This document shows, in pieces, positions 16,723 through 25,267 of a stretch of 64,000 nucleotides of DNA. The stretch's first letter is position 1. Each line of letters begins with the position of its first letter. Under the pieces are notes generated by a model that saw only the letters and a list, made by a program, of their open reading frames with translations, was not told the DNA's origin and ran no database searches. A program made the position numbers and the translations under genes. The stretch comes from Brevibacillus brevis (lineage in GTDB: Bacteria; Bacillota; Bacilli; Brevibacillales; Brevibacillaceae): contig NZ_CP134050.1 in NCBI RefSeq assembly GCF_031583145.1, positions 3,976,001 to 4,040,000 on the forward strand, given 5' to 3'.

Positions 16723-17598
16723 CTAAGTCATACTGAAGAAACGTTTGAAAACCAGACTGATCCCCATAAAAACGGCAACAGACAACCAAGCGGTTCCCCC
16801 GCCATAGGAGGCTGCGATTGCGGCATCCAATAAAGGCAGTCCCACAAGGCATCCCCCTACTGCACGCCGAATGTTCGCCGCATTTGGTTCCCGCAGGGAG
16901 GGGAGAATCGCCCGAATCGTCCAAATCAGATAGCCGATCACTGCGAGGACTTTTTCAAAGAGATGACCACCGTCGATCAAAAGCAGGAGCACGGCGCCTA
17001 TCAGGATGGCCAAAACCATTGCCCTTGCCCGACGGGGATGCAGCCCGCTCCCAACCTCACCCTTTGCCATGGCGGTTACCGTGCTGATGTAGACAAACCC
17101 GATGAGGGAAATCCAGAAAACCTGGTGCAAGCTGTCTGCAACCAGGCTGACTCCCAACAGCAGATTCAATCCCCGGCAAATTCCCATCGCAATCGGTCCC
17201 AAGATCTCATGGGGTTTGAAACAAAAATCGTACAGGATAACGAACAGAGCGATGGCGCAGGCCAAAACTGCGCTTACCCCATTTACCAGAGCCGCAAGCA
17301 CAATCCCCCAGACTCCCAAAATGACGCCAAGCGTCAGTGCGGACTGTCGGGTAATGCGCCCGGAAGGCAGCGGTCGTTCGGGACGTTCTGCCTGATCCAA
17401 TTCAAAATCCGCATAGTCGTTCATGATGATTCCCATCGCGTACAGGAAGGCGCTGGAAAAAAGCAGGCAGATGAGCTTCGCAGCTGAAAAATCTCCCCCG
17501 CTCCCGTAGGCAATCCATGCACCGGCGGTAATATCGGCCATGGCGGTAAACAGATTGGGAAAGCGGATCAGCTCCAGATAGTCTCGCAGCTTTTTCAT
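16723..17598 (-). CDS. UbiA-like prenyltransferase family membrane protein (EboC-like)
   Basis: A 291-aa protein with eight to nine TM segments. The first aspartate-rich UbiA motif is intact (N60-D-Y-A-D-F-E-L-D68, followed by RPLPSGRI), as is YDFCFK. The second D-x-x-x-D motif expected in the second half is not seen: the corresponding loop reads TAMAKGEVGSGLHPRRA. The protein may therefore not be a canonical prenyltransferase. UbiA-like EboC proteins of ebo clusters are the best comparison. Its ATG overlaps the stop of the upstream isomerase gene (ATGA), so the two are translationally coupled. Confidence 0.85.
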   Translation of the reverse strand: MKKLRDYLELIRFPNLFTAMADITAGAWIAYGSGGDFSAAKLICLLFSSAFLYAMGIIMNDYADFELDQAERPERPLPSGRITRQSALTLGVILGVWGIVLAALVNGVSAVLACAIALFVILYDFCFKPHEILGPIAMGICRGLNLLLGVSLVADSLHQVFWISLIGFVYISTVTAMAKGEVGSGLHPRRARAMVLAILIGAVLLLLIDGGHLFEKVLAVIGYLIWTIRAILPSLREPNAANIRRAVGGCLVGLPLLDAAIAASYGGGTAWLSVAVFMGISLVFKRFFSMT

Positions 17599-18425
17599 AA
17601 CTCATCCAGGATCCTCTGAACGTACCGGAAAGCCTTGGTCGCAGCAGCGGCAGCCTGATCTTCGTAGGGATAAAGTTCAATGGTGATGAACCCCTCGTAG
17701 CCGGTGCACTTGATCGTTTTTACTACATGGGGGATGTCAATGGCGCCCATTCCCGGTATCAAATGATGGTGCACACGATCCGCGGCTATATCCTCCAAAT
17801 GATAGTGTTTGGTGTAGGGCAACAGCTTGTCGACCAGCCGAGCCGGGTCTTCTCCTACGCAATAAAAGTGTCCGATATCAAAGTTTAAGGCGATTGATCC
17901 CGAGGGAACTGCCCGCTTGAAGGCTAGGAACTGGTCGGAGGTTTCGATCAGAAGATCCGGCTCCGGCTCGACCAGAATCGTCACCCCAGCGGTTTCCGCA
18001 TGATCGGCCAATTCTTCCATCGCCTCGATGAAAACGCGATTGGCCCAATCCCTCTCCACACCCAGCAGAGGTCCTCCCGGTTCGGTCGAGAGCGTCTTTG
18101 CACCCAGCTTCACAGCCATATCGATGCAATTGTGCGTGTGCTCGATTCGCTTGCGCCGTTCTGTAAGATCGGCTTCAACGAACGAGGGGTGCCAGCAATC
18201 CCGAATGCCATACAGCATAAATGCGTTGAGATTGGATATCGCTAGATTCCTTTCTTTCAGCTTTTCCTTGATCGCGCTGATTTTTTCATCCGATGTATCC
18301 GGTGGAAACGCATGCGGGATATCGAGCAGAATCTCAACTCCCTGATAGCCGATATCGGCCAGCGTATCGATCGTTTGAAAGATGTCATACCGTTTGAATG
18401 CATTGCTGCTGAACCCAAGCTTCAT
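17595..18425 (-). CDS. Sugar phosphate isomerase/epimerase-type TIM barrel (EboE-like)
   Basis: A 276-aa xylose-isomerase-like TIM barrel. Probable metal ligands lie in LVEPEPDLLIE, NFDIGHFYCVG and HLEDIAADRVHHHLIPG, with the final ITIELYPYE. It is a paralogue of the gene at 19251: both share VEIL-D-PHAFPP and the HLED-HLIPG-G-ID block, so a duplication within the operon is likely. An AGGGGG site precedes the ATG at 18425. In ebo clusters a TIM-barrel protein of this kind (EboE) takes part in moving a biosynthetic precursor. The chemical substrate is unknown. Confidence 0.85.
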   Translation of the reverse strand: MKLGFSSNAFKRYDIFQTIDTLADIGYQGVEILLDIPHAFPPDTSDEKISAIKEKLKERNLAISNLNAFMLYGIRDCWHPSFVEADLTERRKRIEHTHNCIDMAVKLGAKTLSTEPGGPLLGVERDWANRVFIEAMEELADHAETAGVTILVEPEPDLLIETSDQFLAFKRAVPSGSIALNFDIGHFYCVGEDPARLVDKLLPYTKHYHLEDIAADRVHHHLIPGMGAIDIPHVVKTIKCTGYEGFITIELYPYEDQAAAAATKAFRYVQRILDEL

Positions 18426-18437
18426 TGCGTAGCCCCC

Positions 18438-19235
18438 TTACGCATTCACGTGCAGCTTGCCGGATTGGCTATAAAAACGTATCGGGTTATCCCATACCAA
18501 CCTCTCGATGATCTCGTCTGCAAATGCCTTTTTCCGCATTTCCAGAGCCGTTTTCACCACGCTCAGGGGATTGGAGGGACCCCAGTCTGCTGCCGTATTG
18601 ATCATCATTCGTTCCGTGCCGTACCGATCAAATATCTCGATTGCCTGCTCGGGAGATACCTTGGTCGGGTAGATGGTCATCGCACTCCACCCCCCATATT
18701 CAACGGAAAGGTCAATGGTATCCAGGTTATTGTGGTCAATTACCACCTGATCCGGATCGAGACCTACCTCTTTCAGCAGCTTAATCGTCCGTTCCGTCCC
18801 TGCACGCTTGTTCTGATGCGGGGTGTGAACCATGACGAGCATATCCATGTCTTTTGCCAGCAGAAGCTGCCTTTTCATCACTTCTTCTTCCGCATCGGTA
18901 ATACGGTCAAATCCCACTTCTCCGATAGCCAGACAGCGGTCCCGCTTTAGATAATCGGGCAGTCCGTCGATAACTTGATGGGCAATCTCCAGATTGTTTG
19001 CTTCCTTTGGATTCATTGCCAGGCAGCAGTAATGTTGAATTCCATACTGTTCTGCCCGTTTTGGCTCAAACGAGAGCACGTGCTCAAAGTAGTCAAAATA
19101 GGTTTCCGGAAAGCGCCGTTCGCTCCCCAACCAGAAAGAAGGCTCGACGACAACGCGCACTCCTGCCAGGCTCATGCGTTCGTAATCATCTGTCGTCCTG
19201 GAGTAACAGTGAATATGCGGATCAAATATTTTCAT
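18438..19235 (-). CDS. TatD-family metal-dependent hydrolase (EboB-like)
   Basis: A 265-aa amidohydrolase-fold protein. The N-terminal HxH (H7, H9, with D5 before it), the glutamate in AIGEVGFDR, the histidines in MVHTPHQ and VIDHNN, and the aspartate in NTAADWG match the TatD metal centre. TatD proteins are often nucleases, but the member found in ebo clusters (EboB) sits in a metabolite pathway, so nuclease function should not be assumed. GGAGGGGAG precedes the ATG. It lies between the two TIM-barrel paralogues. Confidence 0.85.
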   Translation of the reverse strand: MKIFDPHIHCYSRTTDDYERMSLAGVRVVVEPSFWLGSERRFPETYFDYFEHVLSFEPKRAEQYGIQHYCCLAMNPKEANNLEIAHQVIDGLPDYLKRDRCLAIGEVGFDRITDAEEEVMKRQLLLAKDMDMLVMVHTPHQNKRAGTERTIKLLKEVGLDPDQVVIDHNNLDTIDLSVEYGGWSAMTIYPTKVSPEQAIEIFDRYGTERMMINTAADWGPSNPLSVVKTALEMRKKAFADEIIERLVWDNPIRFYSQSGKLHVNA

Positions 19236-19250
19236 TGAGCTCTCCCCTCC

Positions 19251-20090
19251 CTATTGGAAAAACGGTTGTAAATATGATAGGGACTGCTTGGCGGCATGCA
19301 CTGGATCGTTTGCGTATGTATAAAGTTCAATGGTCACGAAACCCTGGTACTCAATGTCTCGAAGTTCATTTGCGATCTTGAGGAAATCGATGGTCCCCTC
19401 GCCCGGAATCAGGTGATAGTGTTTTCGCTGGTCAATGTCTTCCAGATGGATGTTCCATATGCGTTTGCCAAACCGCTGGATGATTTCTCCCGTCTCCTCC
19501 CCGATGACTACGGAGTGCCCGAGATCCAGATTCACGCCTAATCGATCAGAGCCCATCACTTCGATCAGGTGAAGCAGTTCTTCCGCATTTTCAATCAACA
19601 ATCCAGGTTCATACTCTACCCCGACATTGATTCCCGATTTTTCGGCATGCTCCAAGATTTCTTTTAAAGATTCCTGCAAATAGTGCAGTGCCTGTCGCGG
19701 CGGATTCCCCGGCAGGCACGAACCGCTTGTGATGCTGATATTGCCTGCACCCAGCTCTGCAGCCAGCTCCATGCATTGCTTGGTGTAATGGATTCGTTTT
19801 TTCCTGGTTTCGCGATTGGAATTACAGAGGGAGGGTTCAAAGGTAGGCTCACCGGTAGGATCGGAAAAAAATCCGCCAGCCGTATTGGCGTTGATATTGG
19901 AGATCGACAGTTTGTTCCATTGGAGGAGATGCTTGCACTCTTGTACCCATTCGGCACGAGGATTGGGCGGAAATGCATGGGGGACATCGGCCAGTATCTC
20001 GACGCCCGAATAGCCTGCATTCCCGATTTCAATGATCGCCTGTTTCAACGAGGTTCTCGTAAAGGCATTTGTACTAAAGGCTAATTTCAC
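19251..20090 (-). CDS. Sugar phosphate isomerase/epimerase-type TIM barrel (EboE-like), first gene of the operon
   Basis: A 279-aa xylose-isomerase-like TIM barrel with likely metal ligands in GVEYEPGLLIE, NLDLGHSVVIG and HLEDIDQRKHYHLIPG, ending in VTIELYTYAN. It starts with GTG at 20090, with GGAGG 6 nt upstream. It opens a seven-gene operon reading down to 12359 with gaps of at most about 60 bp. A TATACT -10-like element lies in the upstream A/T-rich stretch, but no -35 pairs with it well. Confidence 0.85.
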   Translation of the reverse strand: MKLAFSTNAFTRTSLKQAIIEIGNAGYSGVEILADVPHAFPPNPRAEWVQECKHLLQWNKLSISNINANTAGGFFSDPTGEPTFEPSLCNSNRETRKKRIHYTKQCMELAAELGAGNISITSGSCLPGNPPRQALHYLQESLKEILEHAEKSGINVGVEYEPGLLIENAEELLHLIEVMGSDRLGVNLDLGHSVVIGEETGEIIQRFGKRIWNIHLEDIDQRKHYHLIPGEGTIDFLKIANELRDIEYQGFVTIELYTYANDPVHAAKQSLSYLQPFFQ

Positions 20091-20450
20091 ATCGTCCCTC
20101 CTTCTTAAAATGACCCATTCAATACCCCTAAAAAGTATATTTTGCGAATCCTTCCTTATTCCCTAAATAAATGGGCCGGTTTGTCCATCATGTAAGCAGT
20201 TGTTCGGTCTGTCTCGCTGCCTTCACCTTTCTTGTCATCGTTCTTAGGTACCCTTCGGCCATGAAAAACAGCCCTCTCGTCGAAAGAGGGCTCATTCTCA
20301 CCCGGTTTGCATCCGCTCTGTCAGAAAGCGATGATGCTGTGCGGGATCACTCCACGGTCCCGGAATATAGTAAGGTCACTTCCGGGTCACGATCCTTCTA
20401 CAGGCATGCATTCACAAGGATGTAGCAGCTCCCCTCTTTGACGTGAACGC
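20091..20450. other. Intergenic region carrying the ebo-like operon upstream region
   Basis: No gene is seen. The left part (20091-20160) is A/T-rich and should hold the promoter of the ebo-like operon. The middle holds a minus-strand terminator. The right part (20293-20450), between that hairpin and the Hint gene stop, shows no coding texture on either strand and would be the 3' untranslated region of the Hint operon. Confidence 0.4.
20270..20292 (-). terminator. Terminator of the Hint-protein operon
   Basis: AGCCCTCT (20270-20277) pairs with AGAGGGCT (20285-20292). On the minus strand the hairpin is followed by GTTTTTC. It ends transcription from the operon at 20451-25056 before the ebo-like operon begins. 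Confidence 0.75.
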
Positions 20451-22034
20451 TCACATGGGATCCGCAAGGGAGCGATGGAGCACTTGCTGGACGAAGTTCC
20501 CCATGCCCGCCTTAAGCAGCGGCATGATTGGATCCAGTCTCTCGCGGATCAAGGCCCGTTCGGCAGAGCTTAGCTTGGCAAAGGCGCGGACGAAACTGTC
20601 TTCCGTTATGTTCGGATAGTTCACCGCTACACAAAACCCGTGGGCATGATACCCTACGTTGTCGTGATGAAGATGGACCGAGAATATTGGTTCGCTGGCA
20701 TCTCCGACGGTTCGCGTGATTTCCTTGATTTCAATCTCCTTGTACCGAAACGGCTCAGTCGAGTCAACCTGATACAGGATGTCACCGGCTTGCAATCTCG
20801 TAATGTTCAGATTCGGGTTGATCCGTCTGGCTGCAGCAGGCGAAATTGCCTTCCACCCCTCCTTTGTGAGGAATGGGTGCGATGCATTGAAGAAAGGAGG
20901 ATAATCGTTGATTCCGTACAACAGCTCGTTCTGCTCCAAATCCCAGATGACGCTTTGGCTGCTGCGGCGGACAACGACGCCGTCGCGTCCATAGAGAGCA
21001 TCGCCTTCCGCGACTTGTTCTATCGGCTTACTCGTTCCATCCGCGAGCAGAACGGGCGTCCCTTTTGTGAAACAGCACCCGCTTCCCCCTCCTCCACTGT
21101 GAACATCTTCAACATTTTGCGGGAGGGCGCCGGTAATAAATTCATAGTGGGAGCTATGCAGCCAGTCCGCAACCGGAATTCCATACGTATACTGACTCGG
21201 GACCTGAGTTGTTGTGCAATGAGCGGCCATCCCGCCCCCGCAGCCAAGCGTTTCCGTTCGGGTACCCGTCACTTTTGATTGATTAATCGCAGACTGAACC
21301 TCGCCCATGAACGTTTGCTCGCTGTACTTGCTCGCAAGCATATATTCATAGATCGTCCAGGGACTATGCGCACTTTTCGTTTGCAGAAGCTCGTCCCAGT
21401 ACTTGGTTACACGCTCTGATTCACCGGGAGCCAGACGATGCACTTTATAGAAGAGCAGGTAGAGCTTCTGGTAAAATCCATTCGGATCCGCATCGAAGGT
21501 CAGCACCTCCTTGGCGGCGAATACCGGGTCGGTGAGGCGGGCAGCGAGTCGCTGCCCCCATAGGTCGGGCTTGTCGTCCAAGTACCTTTGGAAAGACACC
21601 CCGTTCATCGAGCAATACGCAGGAAAAAGCGCTTCATAATTGGCTCGCGCCAGCGCGACGAAGGCATCCGAGTCGGGCTGAAGCGTTTGAGCGATGACGG
21701 CCTTTGCCTTGTTTCCATCAACAGTTCGTGCGAAGCCGTGCTGAGAAGTATGTGCGAGGGCAAGTGCAACTAAAGCAGACGCCGTTTTGCCGATCCATCC
21801 ATCTGTATCGCGGGCCTGAACCGGTGGTGCTCCTGCATGGCTGAAAAACGTGTTGTGTACTGCCGGATGCGCCTTGAGCTGTGCGGTGAAGCAGGCGCCT
21901 GTTTGTTTCCGCACCTCATGATCATCCATCGCGATAAGCAGGTTGATGTCGTCTTGTTCCGGATATTCGAGAGCGTCCGACGTAATCGCTGATCCTGCCT
22001 TCATTACGGATAGAAAGCGGGCGCTGACACTCAT
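20451..22034 (-). CDS. Hint (Hedgehog/intein-type) domain protein with novel N-terminal domain
   Basis: A 527-aa protein. Residues 1-310 form an Ala-rich, mainly helical region I do not recognise; there is no signal peptide or membrane helix. A glycine-rich hinge (SGGGGSG, 313-319) leads to a Hint domain that opens with C320-C321-F and contains GTPVLLADGTSKPIEQVAEGD, then NASHPFLTKEGW (H386), then YHAHGFCVAVN near 462-472. These match intein blocks A, B/F and G in order. After it only about 55 helical residues remain, with no recognisable toxin domain. The ATG overlaps the TGA of the upstream gene, with GGGGGA in front. Autoprocessing activity is inferred from the family; the role is unknown. 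Confidence 0.75.
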   Translation of the reverse strand: MSVSARFLSVMKAGSAITSDALEYPEQDDINLLIAMDDHEVRKQTGACFTAQLKAHPAVHNTFFSHAGAPPVQARDTDGWIGKTASALVALALAHTSQHGFARTVDGNKAKAVIAQTLQPDSDAFVALARANYEALFPAYCSMNGVSFQRYLDDKPDLWGQRLAARLTDPVFAAKEVLTFDADPNGFYQKLYLLFYKVHRLAPGESERVTKYWDELLQTKSAHSPWTIYEYMLASKYSEQTFMGEVQSAINQSKVTGTRTETLGCGGGMAAHCTTTQVPSQYTYGIPVADWLHSSHYEFITGALPQNVEDVHSGGGGSGCCFTKGTPVLLADGTSKPIEQVAEGDALYGRDGVVVRRSSQSVIWDLEQNELLYGINDYPPFFNASHPFLTKEGWKAISPAAARRINPNLNITRLQAGDILYQVDSTEPFRYKEIEIKEITRTVGDASEPIFSVHLHHDNVGYHAHGFCVAVNYPNITEDSFVRAFAKLSSAERALIRERLDPIMPLLKAGMGNFVQQVLHRSLADPM

Positions 22035-22525
22035 GGCAAATCCCCCTTGCTTTGCAAGATATAAGACATGGCTGCCTTTTGTAGCCGCCAGTCGATTCCT
22101 TCACCGGTTTCGACGCTTCCAGTCCAAGCATAAGGCTTGTCTCCTGTTGGATCGGCGCAGGTCGAGGAGACTGTACCGGTAAAACTCCTGCCATCGGCAT
22201 CGATAACGGCTTGCGCCATCAGATACATACCGGCATTGGCCGCACAGGTGATTTCCGAAATGGCCGTCAGGTCAAGCGAGACGATTAGCTTGTCACCGGG
22301 CTCCATCGTCAGGGCTGCATACAAGCGATAATCCTCATTGTTCAAGCGAATCATCGGCACTGGAGCCGCAGATTCCGGCGGCCAGGAAAAGCCAATTTCA
22401 AGCGGAAGCCCCGCATTCCACTTACTGGAAATTCCACGACCGGTGGAGATCCGGGTATGATAAACGGCGGTAATCGGTGCGACTGCCAGTATGGCGAGTG
22501 TTTCAGGTATCGGATCAGGTCTCAT
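22031..22525 (-). CDS. Conserved-looking 164-aa protein of unknown function
   Basis: Predominantly beta-strand composition with no signal peptide, TM segment or motif I recognise; the middle (RLNNEDYRLYAALTMEPGDK, then LIVSLDLT) reads like a small beta-sandwich. It overlaps the genes on both sides by 4 bp (ATGA at each junction), so all three proteins of the operon are probably made together. A strong ribosome binding site is absent, consistent with translational coupling to the 844-aa gene. Confidence 0.7.
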   Translation of the reverse strand: MRPDPIPETLAILAVAPITAVYHTRISTGRGISSKWNAGLPLEIGFSWPPESAAPVPMIRLNNEDYRLYAALTMEPGDKLIVSLDLTAISEITCAANAGMYLMAQAVIDADGRSFTGTVSSTCADPTGDKPYAWTGSVETGEGIDWRLQKAAMSYILQSKGDLP

Positions 22526-25056
22526 GGGTTAGCCGGGGACAGCCTGGCTACCTCAATGTGAAACGAAGCCGCCTTCGTCTGGATCGCAGGGAGGCTGTCA
22601 ACGAACGGGATGCCTACATCATTCATAAAGTCGTCGACCGGGTTGTCCGGTTCCTCGAAGAAGTTGGCGAGGACGCTCAAAACCATGCCGGCGATGGCGA
22701 GCACAGCTCCGGCGATCGGCAGGAAGCTGGTGGTGACGAACAGGTCCACCACCAGACAGACAGCTGCCAGGAAGTTGGCTGCAAAAATAAGCGAGTCAAA
22801 TACGATGGTCGACACCGAACCCTTCTTCTTGATATCATCGATCAATTGCCAGAGTGACCAGCCTGCCATGGCTGCTGCAATCACAGCTCCCAGCGCTTTG
22901 ACGGATTGGGTTAAATATTTGTTGTTGAAGAACTCCGCAAACATCGAGCCCTTTCCAACAGCACCAGCTTCAGCGCCTTCCGCTGCGGCGATCACCTCCT
23001 CCATTTGCTGGCACGCCGCATTCACAAAACCGCCGTCCGCTTCGCTCACCACATCTCCGATTTCCCCGATGGAAGTCTGCTGCTCCTGTGAGAAAAATTT
23101 GTCGAGGAGCTTGTTATAGGTAGCCATTGTCAAGCTCTTCGTGCCATTGTAGAGGACAGGAACCGCATCGAAGGCTTGGACTACCGTTTGAGTGCACTGG
23201 GTAATGAATTCGGCTTTTTCTACATCGCTCATTTTGTCCCAGCTCCCTTTCACAAGAGCGGTAATGATTGACGCGATGCCTCCAATCCATGCGACCACAA
23301 GGAAAAGCTTCGATGCTTTGACGAGCTTTGGATATTTCTGTGCGATTTGCTGGAAGCCTTCCTCCATCTGTTCGACTTCCTTAAACAGAGTGGTGGCAAT
23401 GACGGACTGCAGCAGATCAGCGAGCGAGCTGGCAATTTCATTCTGATGCTTGATATACTCCTCATACATCTCCTTGGCTTCCTCTTTTGAAATGTCCACC
23501 TCATCCGGAAGCTCGCCATCGGCCAGCCTTCGCAACAATTCCTGCATCGCCGTCGGCAGCCATTGCATAATCGTTTCCTTCTTGCTATGCGACGTCTGGG
23601 GAACGAGCTTCACCACTACGCCGGTCATTACTGCTTTGTAATAATTCCGGGCGAGCTCAGCAGACGGCTGAAGCGCGGTGAGCAGGCAGGCAAAATTGTT
23701 CAGTGGAGCTAATGCGTTTGGATCGCCCGCAGCCCCGCTGATCCGATTTACCATGAGGACAAATTGCGGAGAATTTGTAAGGACGTCGTACAGCTCCTTC
23801 GCCCATTTTTCGCCCCCATCCTGAATATAAGCTCGCAGACGCGGCTTGGCTCCTATATAAGCGTCCACAAATATGCCCTGATGCTGGATGTTGAAATCCT
23901 TGGATTGGGCAAGCCCTTCCTTCAGGAAGACGTCCAGCTTCTTAGCCTGTGCATCGTCAAGTCGATGGGAAGGTTTGTTCGCTCCATCGTATTGCTGGAA
24001 CGATTTCGTGAGGTATGCTTTCGCAAACTGGGATTGATACCAGTGGAGGCTTTGCTTGACCAGCTCTTGCTGGTTCGGCTCCGAGATTACGGGAGGCTTC
24101 TGGCCGAAAAACTTGCTTAGCCATTCCCGCTGTGTGCCGTCCTGCCCCATCGCCCATTTCATATTGCGCATCAGCATGGAATTGCTGTCGTCATTAACTG
24201 ATTGGTCCGGTAAAATCGTCATCAGTTCATTGATCGTCAGTTCCTCGGGCTGCGCAAGGACGTCTTCCGCGGCAATCGGTTCGAGCGAATGATGGGCGAA
24301 AAGCACGTTGTGCTGCACAGGCGAGGCCTTCCAGAATCGGACTGTGGTCTCCTTGAGCGATTCCGTATCCCTGCACAGCGCCTCAATGGTGCCAACACCT
24401 TCGGGGACGGGCGTATACATGTCGAATGCAATGCTTGCAGTCTTGTATAGCTGGTCAGCGAGTGAGCAAGCTTCATCATCCAGATTGATAGAAAGCACAG
24501 TCCTGCTTTCGTGATCAATTTTCCACGTCGTTTGATCGGTAATATCTTCTCCGCCCAGAAGGACCTTCGGAGCAGGGAGCGTGTCGCCCATTCCGAGTTG
24601 ATAGGAAATGGTCAGTTCCAGACCTTCCTGCCAATCGTCGGCTGGCAAGGTGGAAGGCGAGGTTGCGGGCGGGTAGCTGCGCTTTGTGATCGTCGTTTTG
24701 TAGGTAACTGGTTTCACAACGGTTCCGAAGATATCGTGCTTGACCGCATCCTCATGCGTCGTTCCCTGGTACACGATGCCGTGAATTCTTTGTCCGCCGT
24801 CATGGATGTACAGGTGACCGCTTGAGTATCGTCCCTCTGATTGTTGAACCCACGTGATATGGTCTTCCGTAAATTTGGCAACATGAATAGGAGTTCGCCC
24901 GACAATGAGTGCGCCACGATCAAGGACAACCGTTTGCATAGACTCAATGGGGACAAACCCCTCGTCTGTCTGATAAGTCAGAATATGATAGCTGGCTCGA
25001 AGCTGTCCGGTGAATCGAGGGTTGCGTCGTTGATAAGTGAGGCGACGGATTTTCAT
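22522..25056 (-). CDS. Large protein with C-terminal hydrophobic helices, function unknown
   Basis: The start is set at the ATG at 25056 because AGGAGG sits 10 nt upstream; a longer frame from 25089 lacks a site. The 844-aa product has a beta-rich N-terminal part (1 to about 200), a long helical middle (about 270-600), and a C-terminal third with hydrophobic segments near LFLVVAWIGGIASIITALV, then ALGAVIAAAMAGWSLWQLI, then a long pair in IVFDSLIFAANFLAAVCLVV and onward, ending in a polar tail. No signal peptide. Hydrophobic helices in an otherwise soluble protein are typical of pore-forming or membrane-inserting proteins, but the homology is unknown to me. First gene of the three-gene Hint operon. 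Confidence 0.72.
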   Translation of the reverse strand: MKIRRLTYQRRNPRFTGQLRASYHILTYQTDEGFVPIESMQTVVLDRGALIVGRTPIHVAKFTEDHITWVQQSEGRYSSGHLYIHDGGQRIHGIVYQGTTHEDAVKHDIFGTVVKPVTYKTTITKRSYPPATSPSTLPADDWQEGLELTISYQLGMGDTLPAPKVLLGGEDITDQTTWKIDHESRTVLSINLDDEACSLADQLYKTASIAFDMYTPVPEGVGTIEALCRDTESLKETTVRFWKASPVQHNVLFAHHSLEPIAAEDVLAQPEELTINELMTILPDQSVNDDSNSMLMRNMKWAMGQDGTQREWLSKFFGQKPPVISEPNQQELVKQSLHWYQSQFAKAYLTKSFQQYDGANKPSHRLDDAQAKKLDVFLKEGLAQSKDFNIQHQGIFVDAYIGAKPRLRAYIQDGGEKWAKELYDVLTNSPQFVLMVNRISGAAGDPNALAPLNNFACLLTALQPSAELARNYYKAVMTGVVVKLVPQTSHSKKETIMQWLPTAMQELLRRLADGELPDEVDISKEEAKEMYEEYIKHQNEIASSLADLLQSVIATTLFKEVEQMEEGFQQIAQKYPKLVKASKLFLVVAWIGGIASIITALVKGSWDKMSDVEKAEFITQCTQTVVQAFDAVPVLYNGTKSLTMATYNKLLDKFFSQEQQTSIGEIGDVVSEADGGFVNAACQQMEEVIAAAEGAEAGAVGKGSMFAEFFNNKYLTQSVKALGAVIAAAMAGWSLWQLIDDIKKKGSVSTIVFDSLIFAANFLAAVCLVVDLFVTTSFLPIAGAVLAIAGMVLSVLANFFEEPDNPVDDFMNDVGIPFVDSLPAIQTKAASFHIEVARLSPANP

Positions 25057-25192
25057 CGGAACGATTCCTCCTATTTGTTCGAATTTCATTTTTTTGCAAA
25101 ATCAGTAATATTCTATCATCAACAAGAATCGAAGTCTCTAAAAAAGAGAAGAAAAGCCACACTGCATTTGTTCCCTACGATCGTTGAAAAAA

Positions 25193-25217
25193 CAGCAGCC
25201 TACTACCTCGGCTGCCG
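25193..25217 (-). terminator. Terminator of the tetR gene
   Basis: CAGCAGCC (25193-25200) pairs with GGCTGCCG (25210-25217) with one mismatch at the base. On the minus strand a T6 run follows. It isolates tetR from the downstream Hint operon. Confidence 0.75.
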
Positions 25218-25267
25218 TTCTTCGTGTTCGGACCTTTTCCATTTTCACCCACGGCCGGCTCCCGTCC

